A stretch of DNA of 45,777 bases from Verrucomicrobiia bacterium (GTDB lineage Bacteria; Verrucomicrobiota; Verrucomicrobiia; JADLBR01): NCBI GenBank assembly GCA_020847615.1, contig JADLBR010000341.1, positions 1 to 45,777 of the forward strand, read 5' to 3'. The notes under the pieces were generated by a model. It had not been told where the DNA came from. It did not search any database and worked only from the letters and a program-made list of their open reading frames with translations. Every line of letters starts with the position of its first letter. Position 1 is the first letter of the stretch. Shown here piece after piece: positions 1-7,469 of this stretch. The position numbers and the translations under genes were made by a program.

Positions 1-213
1 GCTAGGAGGCTGTCGGACTTTGTCCGGCAGCCTCCTCTGGCAAAACCGCCTCCTATTTGCGAGCAAAGGAGTTATGCAACGAGGGCACGATTCGCTAAAC
101 TCGCTCAGGCACGGTGCCACATCTGGGTCTTGCCCATCATAACTGCCTTGGAATAAGGCGGTTTTGCTTTCTAGCAGCCTTGTCGGACTTGGCTAAGTCC
201 GACAGGCTGCTAG
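1..213. repeat. Composite palindromic repeat with long imperfect inverted ends
   Basis: The left arm (1-88) and right arm (130-213) are imperfect reverse complements of each other; both contain a 'GGCGGTTTTGC' core. Each arm ends in its own long hairpin. On the left, 5-18 pairs with 22-35 around a TTT loop. On the right, 171-190 pairs with 195-213 around a GGCT loop, with one bulged T. The two terminal hairpins differ in sequence but stay paired, which suggests selection on structure. No transposase ORF lies between the arms. A third, related arm occurs at 9461-9584. It could be a MITE-like element or a transcribed repeat. No protein is supported here. Confidence 0.6.
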
Positions 214-246
214 CCAGAGCTCTCCACGCGCCGGATTATTCAGGGG

Positions 247-334
247 GAAACTTCTGGTGGGTCGCGGAGTGCCTAAAGGCACCACTACGAACATTCCCGT
301 GGTCTTGGGCTCGTCGTGCCGCCTTCAGGCGGCA
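247..334. repeat. Dispersed repeat B, direct copy plus reverse partial copy
   Basis: Bases 247-294 match 25063-25110 closely: 'CTTCTGGTGGGTC' versus 'TTTCTGGTGGGTC', then a TGCCT/AGGCA hairpin and 'CACTACGAACATTC'. A second, inverted partial copy follows at about 309-334, where TGCCGCC (317-323) pairs with GGCGGCA (328-334) around TTCA. The copy lies in gene-free sequence upstream of the deoR-type regulator. Function is unknown. Confidence 0.55.
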
Positions 335-424
335 TTCGCATAACCTTCTGATGACGTGTCTTTTGTGACACACATCAAAGTATCACCAACTTTGAAGTTT
401 CAGGTCAGATCCCATCCGGCAGTC

Positions 425-525
425 GCCGGACCACCGGCTTGGGAAAATGTAGCCGAAGCCGTGAGGCTTTGGCAGCCACACGCTTACGCGTTCGGCTACG
501 GGATGCGCTGCGGCAATTTTCAAGT
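425..525 (-). repeat. Dispersed two-hairpin repeat A, copy 1
   Basis: This is a full-length copy on the minus strand. One hairpin has stem 452-460/465-473 with loop GTGA. The second has stem 475-483/488-496 with loop TTAC and two mismatches. It shares the flank 'CCGGCTTGGGAAAATG' with the partial copy near 21310. Unlike the other seven copies, no recognisable gene ends next to it on the matching strand. Confidence 0.65.
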
Positions 526-743
526 CCGTACAGCAGCCGTTGTCAGCGGCGCCATGCGGGCCCACCCGGTCATGGCCCTATTCGCCGGGCTCCGGTCGGT
601 TGGGCGTGATGGGGGTGCTTGTGTCTCATTCGAGGCGATTTCCGCGTGCCGCTCTGCTCGGGCGGGATATTGTAGGAATCTGCGGCACGCGTCCCCTCCC
701 CAAAACTGATTGCCTTCGATCATTTCCTGTGCGAAATGGTTTC
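526..743. other. Gene-free stretch before the regulator
   Basis: Open frames exist in this stretch but none has a recognisable product. The reading frame of the downstream DeoR-type regulator stays open upstream to 540. Its N-terminal translation there resembles no part of the family and runs directly on from repeat DNA, so I treat 526-743 as intergenic and probable leader. Confidence 0.4.
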
Positions 744-1535
744 GTGCGCGTACCCGAGCACGTCATCCGGAAGCGTCGCGATGAGGTGGCGAGCCTCCTT
801 TCGCAGTTCCGCTACCTGCCGGTCTCCGAACTCTGCCGGCGGCTCAATATCTCCGAGGCGACCGCGCGCCGCGACCTCGCCGCGCTCGAGCGCGAGCGGC
901 GCATCACGCGCACCTACGGCGGCGCGCTGAGCGACTACAACGCCAACTTCCCCTCCTTCCGCCAGCGGCAGGCCACCAACGCCGCCGCCAAGCGCCAGAT
1001 CGGGCGCGCGGCCCGCGACCTCCTGAAGCCAGGCCAGACCTGCTACCTCGACGGCGGCACCACCCCCTTCGCCGTCGCCGAGGCCCTCCGCGAGAACCCC
1101 GTCTCCCCACTCACCGTCGTCACCTGCAACATCCCCTGCGCCGAGCTGCTCGCCCCCGTCGAGGCCCTCCAGGTCTACCTCCTCGGCGGCCGCTTCCTCG
1201 CCCGCCAGTCCGTCCTCCTCGGCGACACCGCCCGGCGCTCCGTCGGCCACTGGCACATCGATGTCGCCTTCCTCGGCGCCGAGGGCGTCACCGCCGAGGG
1301 CTTCTGGAATTCCCAGGAGGAGATCATCCGCCTCCAGCGCGCCGCCGCCCGCCGCGCCACCCGCGTCGTCCTCTGCGCCGACGCCACCAAGCTCGGCCAG
1401 CGCACCCCCTTCTTCGTCCTCCCCTGGTCCGATGCCGTCCACCTCCTCTCCGACGCCAGCCCCGCCCAGCTCCGCGCCGCCGCCGTCACCCTCCCCAGAG
1501 ACCACTTCCTCCGGGCCCCGGAAAAAACCCCTTGA
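744..1535 (+). CDS. DeoR-family transcriptional regulator of the BMC operon
   Basis: This predicted regulator of about 263 residues has the usual DeoR length. The N-terminal winged helix-turn-helix contains 'LPVSELCRRLNISEATARRD' at about residues 29-48, followed by the family-typical 'RTYGGAL'. A C-terminal sugar-phosphate-sensing domain contains 'LDGGTT'. DeoR regulators usually sense phosphorylated sugars, and PVM-type BMC loci carry one, so it probably controls the downstream operon. I chose GTG 744 because homology begins just after it. GTG 729 is an alternative, and the frame is open further upstream. No clear Shine-Dalgarno sequence is visible. The stop codon overlaps a -35-like TTGACG that may serve pduL. 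Confidence 0.85.
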   Translation: MRVPEHVIRKRRDEVASLLSQFRYLPVSELCRRLNISEATARRDLAALERERRITRTYGGALSDYNANFPSFRQRQATNAAAKRQIGRAARDLLKPGQTCYLDGGTTPFAVAEALRENPVSPLTVVTCNIPCAELLAPVEALQVYLLGGRFLARQSVLLGDTARRSVGHWHIDVAFLGAEGVTAEGFWNSQEEIIRLQRAAARRATRVVLCADATKLGQRTPFFVLPWSDAVHLLSDASPAQLRAAAVTLPRDHFLRAPEKTP

Positions 1536-1560
1536 CGCGCGACGCGGGCCGTGTGAATAT
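1521..1560 (+). promoter_or_regulatory. Putative sigma-70 promoter for the BMC operon
   Basis: An A-tract is followed by 'CCCCTTGACG' (TTGACG at 1532-1537), and 17 bases later by GAATAT (1555-1560). The -35 is good and the -10 is weak. TGAC-4-GTCA, a short palindrome just downstream (1560-1571), could be an operator. The A-tract/CCCTTGACG arrangement closely resembles the one ahead of the tuf operon at 26493-26519. Confidence 0.45.
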
Positions 1561-1583
1561 GACGGAAGTCAATCATTAAAACT

Positions 1584-2252
1584 ATGGCCGCCCTTGCCCC
1601 GAGCCGGGATCTGGTGGAGCGCGTCGTGCGCGAGACGGTGTTTCGCGAGATGGCGAGGCGCCCGGGTGTGCCGTCGGTGCCGCAGCTGGTGGTGAACAGT
1701 TCGGCGCGGCACATGCACGTGTCGCAGGAGAATCTCGAGGTGCTCTTTGGGCCCGGGGCGAAGCTGGAGGCGCACAAGTGGCTGTACCAGGAGGGGCAGT
1801 TCGCCTCGACGGCGACGGTGACGCTCATCGGGCCGAGGCGGCGGATCATCCCGAACCTGCGCATCCTGGGGCCGACGCGGAACCTGACGCAGATCGAGCT
1901 GGCGATCACGGACGCGGTGCAATTGGGCATCGACGTGCCGGTGAAGATGTCGGGGGACATCGCGGGGACGCCGGGGGGTTTCGTGATGGGCCCGGCGGGG
2001 ATGCTGGAGATGCGGGAGGGGATCATCCGGGCGGCGCGGCACGTGCACATGTCGCCGGACGACGCGGCGTTCTACGGGGTGAAGCACAAGGACCTGATGA
2101 AATTGCGGGTGGTCTCCCGGGACTGCACGACGATTTTCGACGACCTGCTGGTGCGGGTGGACCCGACCTTCAAGCTGGAGGTCCACATCGACACCGACGA
2201 GGCCAACGCCTGCAACCTGGAGGCGGCGGAGAGGGTGGAGCTTTTGCGCTGA
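1584..2252 (+). CDS. pduL: PduL-type phosphate propanoyltransferase (BMC phosphotransacylase)
   Basis: The product is predicted to interconvert acyl-CoA and acyl-phosphate inside the microcompartment, recycling CoA for the aldehyde dehydrogenase. The 222-residue protein has the two PduL half-domains, each with a histidine metal-binding motif: 'SARHMHVS' near residue 40 and 'AARHVHMS' near residue 154. An N-terminal amphipathic helix, 'DLVERVVRETVFREMARR' (residues 9-26), looks like an encapsulation peptide and resembles those of the aldehyde dehydrogenase and aldolase. In this pathway the acyl group is probably lactyl. The gene is the first structural gene after the regulator and has no obvious Shine-Dalgarno sequence ahead of its ATG. 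Confidence 0.93.
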   Translation: MAALAPSRDLVERVVRETVFREMARRPGVPSVPQLVVNSSARHMHVSQENLEVLFGPGAKLEAHKWLYQEGQFASTATVTLIGPRRRIIPNLRILGPTRNLTQIELAITDAVQLGIDVPVKMSGDIAGTPGGFVMGPAGMLEMREGIIRAARHVHMSPDDAAFYGVKHKDLMKLRVVSRDCTTIFDDLLVRVDPTFKLEVHIDTDEANACNLEAAERVELLR

Positions 2253-2286
2253 GGCAGCGACATCGGAGCAACAACACAGAGGTAAC

Positions 2287-2556
2287 ATGAACGAGGCACT
2301 CGGAATCATAGAAACGCGCGGCTACGTGGGGCTGGTGGAGGCCAGCGACGCGATGGTCAAGGCCGCGAACGTGAAGCTGGTCAAATCGATCCCCATCGGC
2401 GGGTCGCTGATCACGACCATCGTCACCGGCGACGTGGGCAGCGTCCGCGCCGCGGTGGAGGCGGGCAAAGAGGCCGCCACGCGGGTGGGCAACCTGGTGG
2501 GCTCTCACATCATCGCGCGGCCGAGCGAGGGCCTGTTGGCCTTCTTCACGGCCTGA
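2287..2556 (+). CDS. BMC-H shell protein, paralogue 1
   Basis: This is a single-domain BMC (Pfam 00936) protein of 89 residues, the typical length for hexamer-forming PduA/EutM/CcmK-type shell proteins that tile the facets. It opens with '[20 protein letters not shown]' and ends the fold with '[11 protein letters not shown]', both diagnostic. It has a strong ribosome site (AGAGGTAA) six bases upstream. It shares most fold positions with the two other BMC-H proteins here, but its pore-loop region differs ('KSIPIGGS'), so the three may form pores of different selectivity. Confidence 0.95.
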   Translation: MNEALGIIETRGYVGLVEASDAMVKAANVKLVKSIPIGGSLITTIVTGDVGSVRAAVEAGKEAATRVGNLVGSHIIARPSEGLLAFFTA

Positions 2557-2582
2557 GCCGCGCGCGCACGGAGGACAAACAT

Positions 2583-2879
2583 ATGGCAGGACAAGCAATC
2601 GGAATGATAGAGACCCGGGGCCTGACCCCGCTGTTCGAGGCGACGGACGCGATGCTCAAGGCGGCGAACGTCGAGCTGATGGGCTGGGAGAAAGTCGGCT
2701 CGGGCTTCGTGTCGACCTTCGTCAAGGGCGAGGTGGCCGCGGTGAAGGCGGCGGTCGAGGCGGGCGCCACGGCGGCCGCGTCGATCGGCGAGGTCATCGC
2801 GGTGCACGTGATCCCGCGCCCGCACGAGGACCTTTCCAAGCTCGGCAAGTTCCTGGCCCCGAAGGCCGCGGCAAAGTGA
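2583..2879 (+). CDS. BMC-H shell protein, paralogue 2
   Basis: This 98-residue single BMC domain protein begins '[20 protein letters not shown]' and contains '[12 protein letters not shown]', typical of facet hexamers. A GGAGG ribosome site precedes it. The short C-terminal tail is Lys/Ala-rich ('FLAPKAAAK'). It is only 26 bases from the first BMC-H gene, and the acetate-kinase homologue follows. It is closer in sequence to the third BMC-H (4212-4490) than to the first. Confidence 0.95.
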   Translation: MAGQAIGMIETRGLTPLFEATDAMLKAANVELMGWEKVGSGFVSTFVKGEVAAVKAAVEAGATAAASIGEVIAVHVIPRPHEDLSKLGKFLAPKAAAK

Positions 2880-2941
2880 CGCCCGGGGCGCGATGACCGC
2901 GCCCCGCGGAACCCCGCGCACCCCGCGCGGGGGAGGATGAC

Positions 2942-4150
2942 GTGGAAGCCAAGAACAAGATCCTGGTCGCCAACATCGGCAGCACCTCGTTCAAGTTTCG
3001 CTTGTTCGAGATGCCGGCCGAGCGCCTGCTCGCGCGCGGATCCGTGGAGCGCATCGGCGCCCCGCGTGGCGCGTGGAAGGCGCAGGTCGGCGACGCCAGG
3101 CCCGAGGAGGGCGAGGGCGCCTTCCCCGACTACGGGGCCGCGATCGCGCTGGTGGAGGAGAAACTCCGCGGGCGCGCGCTGGACGGCCTCGGGGAACTGG
3201 CCGCGGTCGGCTTCAAGCCGGTGATGGCCAAGGGGATCTCTGGCACGCAATTGCTGGACGATGGCGTGCTGGCGGCGATGGAGGCGCTGTACACGCTGCT
3301 TCCGGCGCACAACCCGCCGTACGTCAAGGCCGTCCGCGCCTTCCAGGCCCGGCAGCCCGGGCTCCCCTGCATCGGCACCTTCGAGACGGCCTTCTACGAC
3401 AGCCTCCCGCGCGCTCGGCGCCGGTTCCCCATCCCGCTGGAGTGGGAACAGAAATACGGCATCCGGCGCGAGGGCTTCCACGGCGCCAGCCACCGCTACG
3501 TCACCGAGCGCGCCGCCGAGATCCGCGGGACCAAGAAGCTGCGCATGATCTCCTGCCACCTCGGCGGGAGTGCCTCCATCTGCGCCGTGCGCGATGGCGT
3601 CGCGGTCGATTCCTCCTGGGGCATGACCGCACAGAGCGGCCTGCCCCACAACAACCGCGTCGGGGATTTCGATGTCTTCGCCGCCTTCTACGTCCAGAAG
3701 CTCGCCGGGCTCTCCATCGAGCAGATGGAGGCCGCGCTCGCGAAAGAGGCGGGCCTCAAGGGGATGTCCGGCCTCGATTCGGGGGACATCCGCGACGTGC
3801 GCGCCGCGGCCAACGCCGGCAACGACGACGCCCGCACCGCGCTGGCGGTCTTCGTCGACTCGATCCGCAAGTACGTCGGCCAGTTCCTCGTGGAGCTCAA
3901 CGGCGCCGACGTCCTCATTTTCGCGGGCGGCATCGGCGAGTACAACCCCGACATCCGCGCCGAGGTCTGCGCCGGCATGGAGTTCTGCGGCCTGCGCCTC
4001 GACCCCGCCGCCAACGAGGGCGCCGTCGGCCGCGAGGCCGTCATTTCCGCGGCGGGCTCGGCCATCGAGGTCCGCGTCATACCCACCAATGAAGAGATCA
4101 TCATCGCGCGCAACGCCTGGGAGAAGCTCGGCCACGGGCGCGAGAGGTAG
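2942..4150 (+). CDS. Acetate/propionate kinase homologue of the BMC operon (divergent active site)
   Basis: The product is predicted to convert acyl-phosphate (probably lactyl-phosphate) plus ADP to the acid and ATP. The 402-residue length is normal for AckA. The ASKHA-type phosphate loop reads 'NIGSTSFKF' (residues 11-19), and 'FHGASHRYV' (179-187) and 'LPAHNP' (120-125) are kept. Several usually invariant positions differ: the substrate-arginine motif GHRVVHGG is 'GFKPVMAKG' (90-98), FDTAF is 'FETAF' (147-151), and HLGNG is 'HLGGS' (206-210). These comparisons rest on recalled family sequences. It starts at GTG 2942 behind GGGGGAGG. The changes may reflect a larger acyl group. Confidence 0.85.
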   Translation: MEAKNKILVANIGSTSFKFRLFEMPAERLLARGSVERIGAPRGAWKAQVGDARPEEGEGAFPDYGAAIALVEEKLRGRALDGLGELAAVGFKPVMAKGISGTQLLDDGVLAAMEALYTLLPAHNPPYVKAVRAFQARQPGLPCIGTFETAFYDSLPRARRRFPIPLEWEQKYGIRREGFHGASHRYVTERAAEIRGTKKLRMISCHLGGSASICAVRDGVAVDSSWGMTAQSGLPHNNRVGDFDVFAAFYVQKLAGLSIEQMEAALAKEAGLKGMSGLDSGDIRDVRAAANAGNDDARTALAVFVDSIRKYVGQFLVELNGADVLIFAGGIGEYNPDIRAEVCAGMEFCGLRLDPAANEGAVGREAVISAAGSAIEVRVIPTNEEIIIARNAWEKLGHGRER

Positions 4151-4211
4151 GAAATCGATTTCAGTAAAAGCCGGAATTCGGAGAACAGGGAATACAGAGA
4201 CAAGGAGAACC

Positions 4212-4490
4212 ATGAGCCAGGCAATTGGAATGATAGAGACGCGCGGGCTGATCGCGCTCGTCGAGGCGACGGACGCCATGCTGAAGTCCGCCAACGTCGA
4301 GCTCGTCGGCCCGCTGACGCAGGTCGGCAACGCCATGGTCACGGTCGTGGTCCAGGGCGACGTGGCCGCCGTCAAGGCCGCCACCGAGGCGGGCCGCAAC
4401 GCGGCGCAGGCGCTGGGCGAGGTCGTGTCGGTGGACGTCATCGCCCGCCCGCACGGCGACCTCGGCGCGGTGCTGCCGAAGGCCAAGTGA
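4212..4490 (+). CDS. BMC-H shell protein, paralogue 3
   Basis: This 92-residue BMC-domain hexamer protein begins '[20 protein letters not shown]' and contains 'VDVIARPHGDL'. The ATG at 4212 follows AAGGAG. The frame is open much further upstream, across the kinase gene, but the family start is clear. Its separation from the other two BMC-H genes by the kinase suggests local duplication followed by shuffling. It is very similar to paralogue 2 through the first 30 residues. Confidence 0.95.
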   Translation: MSQAIGMIETRGLIALVEATDAMLKSANVELVGPLTQVGNAMVTVVVQGDVAAVKAATEAGRNAAQALGEVVSVDVIARPHGDLGAVLPKAK

Positions 4491-4512
4491 TCGGCCACCG
4501 GAGCACATCGCC

Positions 4513-4824
4513 ATGATCCTCGCCAAGGTCGAGGGCAGCGTCGTCGCCACCAAGAAGCACGGCAAGATCACCGGCAACAAGCTGTTGCTGGTCCGGCCAT
4601 TCACGGCCGACTCGCCGGAGGCGGGGGCGCTCCGCGCCGGCGGCTCCACGCTCGTCGCCGTCGACCAGATCGGCGCCGGCGAGGGCGAGATGGTCCTCGT
4701 CGCCCAGGGCAGCTCCGCGCGCCTCGGGATGAGCGACAAGGACTCGCCCGTGGACGCCGTCGTCGTCGGCATCGTCGATACCGTCGATATCGGAAAGAAA
4801 CTGGTCTACCGCGCCAGTGCGTGA
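4513..4824 (+). CDS. EutN/CcmL-family BMC-P vertex protein 1
   Basis: This 103-residue EutN_CcmL (Pfam 03319) protein is expected to form pentamers that cap shell vertices. It shows the family opening 'MILAKVEGSVVATKKHGKI', the central 'VAVDQIGAGEGEMVLVAQGS', and the C-terminal 'DAVVVGIVDTVD'. GGAG lies 10 bases upstream. Of the three BMC-P proteins in the operon this is the closest to the CcmL/EutN consensus. Confidence 0.95.
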   Translation: MILAKVEGSVVATKKHGKITGNKLLLVRPFTADSPEAGALRAGGSTLVAVDQIGAGEGEMVLVAQGSSARLGMSDKDSPVDAVVVGIVDTVDIGKKLVYRASA

Positions 4825-4836
4825 GGCGGTTTGAAC

Positions 4837-4866
4837 CACGAATGGACACGAATGGACACCAATGAC
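4837..4866 (+). repeat. Three 10-base tandem repeats upstream of the aldehyde dehydrogenase
   Basis: Three units of 'CACGAATGGA' (the last reads CACCAATGAC) lie in the 83-base gap between the BMC-P gene and the aldehyde dehydrogenase. The gap is unusually large and its sequence is less GC-rich than its neighbours. The repeat may be a small dispersed repeat or a spacing element. No regulator is evident. Confidence 0.6.
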
Positions 4867-4907
4867 GACGGACCTGGTGTGGTGCGGAATGAGGATTTAA
4901 GGATCGC

Positions 4908-6335
4908 ATGAAAATGGATGAGCAGATCGTATCGCGGGTCGTGAGGGAGGTCCTCGCGCGCCTGGAGAAGCAGACCGCCGTCGTCGCGTCGGGCCAGACC
5001 GGTTTCGGCGTCTACGACCGGATGGAGGACGCGGTCGGCGCCGCGCACGCCTCGTTCGAGAGACTCCGGGAGTCGGGCACCGAGGCGCGCAAGAAGGCCC
5101 TCGGCGTCATCCGCCGGATGTCCGAGGAGAAGGCCGCCGAGTGGGGTCCGCTGGAGCTCGAGGAGACGAAGATCGGGCGGCTCGACCACAAGATCGAGAA
5201 GCTCGGCATCTGCGGGCGCCTCGTGCCCGGGGTGGAGTTCCTGGAGCGCATGGCCTTCAGCGGCGACTTCGGCCTGACCGTGATCGATTTCGCGCCGTGG
5301 GGCGTCATCGGCGCGGTCACGCCCTCGACGCACAGCATCCCGACGCTCACCGGCAACGCCATCAACATGATCGCGGCCGGCAACGCCGTCGTCTTCAACA
5401 CGCACCCCTCGGCCTGCAACTGCGCCGCCGTCGCGATCCGCGCCTACAACGAGGCCATCTTCCGCGAGACCGGTATCCCGGACCTCCTCACGACGGTCCG
5501 CAAGCCCACGCTCGACACCTTCAACGCGATGTGCGCCGACGAGCGCGTCGCGCTCCTCTGCGTCACCGGCGGCCCCGGCGTCGTCAAGGCCGCCATGAAG
5601 ACCGGCAAGCGCGCCATCTGCGCCGGCCCCGGCAACCCGCCGGTCGTCGTCGACGAGACCGCCGACCTCGAGCGCGCCGCCCGCAGCATCATCCAGGGCG
5701 CGGCCTACGACAACAACCTCCTCTGCATCGGGGAGAAGGAGGTCTTCGTCGTCGCCTCGGTGGCCGATGCGCTCATCGCCGCGCTCAAGCGCGCCGGCGC
5801 CATGCAGCTGACCGGCCCCCAGATCGACGCGCTGACCAAGGCCGCGTTCACCTTCCCCGAGGGCCAGGGCGCCGGCTGCCCGCACCCGCAGCTGAACAAG
5901 AAGCTCGTGGGCCAGGGGCCGAAGTTCCTGGGCCAGCAGATAGGCATCCAGGTCCCCGACAAGTGCGACCTGCTCTTCGGCGAGACCGACGAGAAACACC
6001 CCTTCGTCCAGGAGGAGCAGATGATGGCCTTCATCCCCATCGTCCGGGTCAAGGACGTGGACGCCGCGATCGATGCCGCGATCCGCGCCGAGCACGGCTA
6101 CCGCCACACCGCCATCATGCACTCCGTCCACGTCGGCCGCCTGACCAAGATGGCGCAGGCCGTGGACACGACGCTCTTCATCAAGAATGGCCCCTGCATG
6201 ACCGGCCTGGGGCTCGGCGGCGAGGGATTCCTCAGCTTCTCCATCGCGACCCCGACCGGCGAGGGCGTCACCACCCCCATGACCTTCACGCGATCGAGGC
6301 GGTGCGTGATGGTGGAGAATCTCAACCTCTTTTGA
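4908..6335 (+). CDS. CoA-acylating aldehyde dehydrogenase (PduP/EutE-like) of the BMC
   Basis: The product is predicted to oxidise an aldehyde (probably lactaldehyde) with NAD+ and CoA to the acyl-CoA in the BMC lumen. At 475 residues it has typical PduP/EutE length. Cys273 in 'NNLLCIGEKE' is the expected catalytic thiol, and 'CAGPGNPPVVVDETAD' (238-253) is a hallmark of BMC-associated enzymes. The N-terminal helix 'DEQIVSRVVREVLARLEK' (4-21) looks like an encapsulation peptide. ATG 4908 has AAGGA upstream; ATG 4914 is a close alternative. The next BMC gene is separated from it by an inserted S23-type ORF. Confidence 0.93.
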   Translation: MKMDEQIVSRVVREVLARLEKQTAVVASGQTGFGVYDRMEDAVGAAHASFERLRESGTEARKKALGVIRRMSEEKAAEWGPLELEETKIGRLDHKIEKLGICGRLVPGVEFLERMAFSGDFGLTVIDFAPWGVIGAVTPSTHSIPTLTGNAINMIAAGNAVVFNTHPSACNCAAVAIRAYNEAIFRETGIPDLLTTVRKPTLDTFNAMCADERVALLCVTGGPGVVKAAMKTGKRAICAGPGNPPVVVDETADLERAARSIIQGAAYDNNLLCIGEKEVFVVASVADALIAALKRAGAMQLTGPQIDALTKAAFTFPEGQGAGCPHPQLNKKLVGQGPKFLGQQIGIQVPDKCDLLFGETDEKHPFVQEEQMMAFIPIVRVKDVDAAIDAAIRAEHGYRHTAIMHSVHVGRLTKMAQAVDTTLFIKNGPCMTGLGLGGEGFLSFSIATPTGEGVTTPMTFTRSRRCVMVENLNLF

Positions 6336-6342
6336 GCGATGG

Positions 6343-6866
6343 TTCTTCCAACTTCCATCTTCTTCTCCCCACTTCCTCCACGTCGAGGTTAGCGCACCAT
6401 GGCTTTCTCCCACGAGAACCTAAGAGTCTACCAGAAGGCTATCGCCTTTGTCGCGTGGACCCACGCGCTGATCGAGACGCTTCCGCGCGGTTTTTCCGCC
6501 AAGGACCAGTTGGAGCGTGCATCGACCAGCGTCGCCCTGAATCTCGCGGAAGGTAACGCGAAGTTCTCCCACAGGGATCGCGGGCGGTTTTGGCAGATCG
6601 CGCACGGCTCGGCGGTGGAGTGCGCGGCGTGCCTCGATGTTCTGGTCGCACGAAAGGCGATCGAATCCCAACTCGCCGACGCCGGCAAAGGCAAGCTCGA
6701 AGAGATCGTCCGGATGATCCTCGCCCTGCTGGATGGCCTGGGGCAGCGGTTCCGCGAGGACGAATCGGAGTATGGTGCTGCTTTTGACCCGCTTGCCTGT
6801 ACGTGCCACGAGGTGGGACTGGCAGCGGGGAGGATGATGGAAGAGGAAGATGGAAGAGGGTGGGAG
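6343..6866. repeat. Inverted repeat enclosing the S23-type gene
   Basis: Bases 6352-6366 are the reverse complement of 6842-6856 at 14 of 15 positions, and the odd one is a permitted G-U pair. Both arms sit in pyrimidine-rich (left) and purine-rich (right) tracts. A transcript could fold into a stem that closes over the whole S23 ORF, as intervening sequences do in 23S rRNA. The arms have low complexity, so chance pairing is possible. Confidence 0.5.
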
Positions 6867-6893
6867 GGGCAGGAGCGGCATGCGCCTCGCTAG
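6399..6893 (+). CDS. Four-helix-bundle (S23/IVS-type) protein inserted in the BMC operon
   Basis: The product matches the family encoded in 23S rRNA intervening sequences (TIGR02436/S23). Diagnostic stretches are 'ENLRVYQKAIAFV' near the start, 'QLERASTSVALNLAEGNAK' at about residues 37-55, and 'FWQIAHGSAVECAACLDVL' at about 64-82. The molecular role is unknown; members form homopentameric four-helix bundles. Homology ends near residue 125, and the last 35 residues look like translated flank. The ORF overlaps the start of the next BMC-P gene by 14 bases. It has no expected role in BMC chemistry and looks like an insertion between the dehydrogenase and the BMC-P genes. Confidence 0.8.
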   Translation: MAFSHENLRVYQKAIAFVAWTHALIETLPRGFSAKDQLERASTSVALNLAEGNAKFSHRDRGRFWQIAHGSAVECAACLDVLVARKAIESQLADAGKGKLEEIVRMILALLDGLGQRFREDESEYGAAFDPLACTCHEVGLAAGRMMEEEDGRGWEGQERHAPR

Positions 6894-7155
6894 AATAATC
6901 GGCCACGTCGTTTCGACGGTGAAGCACAAGAGCCTCGGGGGCTGGCGGCTCCTCATCGCCCAGCCGCTCGACGGCGAGGGCAAGGAGGAGGGACCGCCGC
7001 AGATCGTCATCGATCCCTTCGGCGCCGGGATCCGGCAGAAGGTTCTCATCACCTCCGATGGCGCCGAGGCGCGGAAACTCGTGGGCGACGACCGAAGCCC
7101 CGCGCGGTGGTCGGTGCTCGGGATCGTGGATCCCGAGGGGGAGCTGGCGATATGA
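6880..7155 (+). CDS. EutN/CcmL-family BMC-P vertex protein 2
   Basis: This 91-residue EutN_CcmL protein starts 'MRLARIIGHVVSTVKH' and contains 'IDPFGAGIRQKVLITSDG' and 'SVLGIVD'. The ATG at 6880 lies just after AGGAGC. The frame is open ten codons upstream, but that part is purine-tract DNA at the S23 boundary. It is predicted to form shell pentamers. Its stop overlaps the next BMC-P start (ATGA), which implies translational coupling. Confidence 0.93.
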   Translation: MRLARIIGHVVSTVKHKSLGGWRLLIAQPLDGEGKEEGPPQIVIDPFGAGIRQKVLITSDGAEARKLVGDDRSPARWSVLGIVDPEGELAI

Positions 7156-7463
7156 GGATGGGCACGGTCATCGGGCGCGTGACGCTCTCGGTCCGCCATC
7201 CCGCGTTCCGGGGCGAGCGGCTGCTGCTGACCTCGCCGTGGAAGAAGGACACGTTCTGCGGCAAGCGCGTCTTCGACCCGGCGATCGTGGTGTACGACAC
7301 GCTGGGCGCGGGCGTCGGCCAGGAGATCGGCATCAGCGAGGGCCGCGAGGCCGCCTGCCCCTTTGAGCGCCCCACGCCCGTGGACGCCTACTGCGCCGCG
7401 CTCATTGACGAATTCTACTGCCCGCCGGAGACCAAGACCGGGGGCCGAGACCCGAAAGGATAA
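7152..7463 (+). CDS. EutN/CcmL-family BMC-P vertex protein 3
   Basis: This 103-residue EutN_CcmL protein has 'MGTVIGRVTLSVRHPAFRGE' after a two-residue lead and 'VYDTLGAGVGQEIGISEG' in the middle. It ends with a longer tail containing 'DAYCAALIDEFYC'. It is more Cys-rich than the other two BMC-P proteins (Cys in the loop, the middle and the tail). It starts within the ATGA overlap with paralogue 2; Met 7158 is an alternative start. Three BMC-P paralogues are typical of PVM-type loci. Confidence 0.92.
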   Translation: MRMGTVIGRVTLSVRHPAFRGERLLLTSPWKKDTFCGKRVFDPAIVVYDTLGAGVGQEIGISEGREAACPFERPTPVDAYCAALIDEFYCPPETKTGGRDPKG

Positions 7464-7469
7464 GACACC

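Noticed and set aside
114-743. Several short ORFs in the left 740 bases
   Set aside because: They cover palindromic repeats, have no recognisable domains and overlap each other on both strands.
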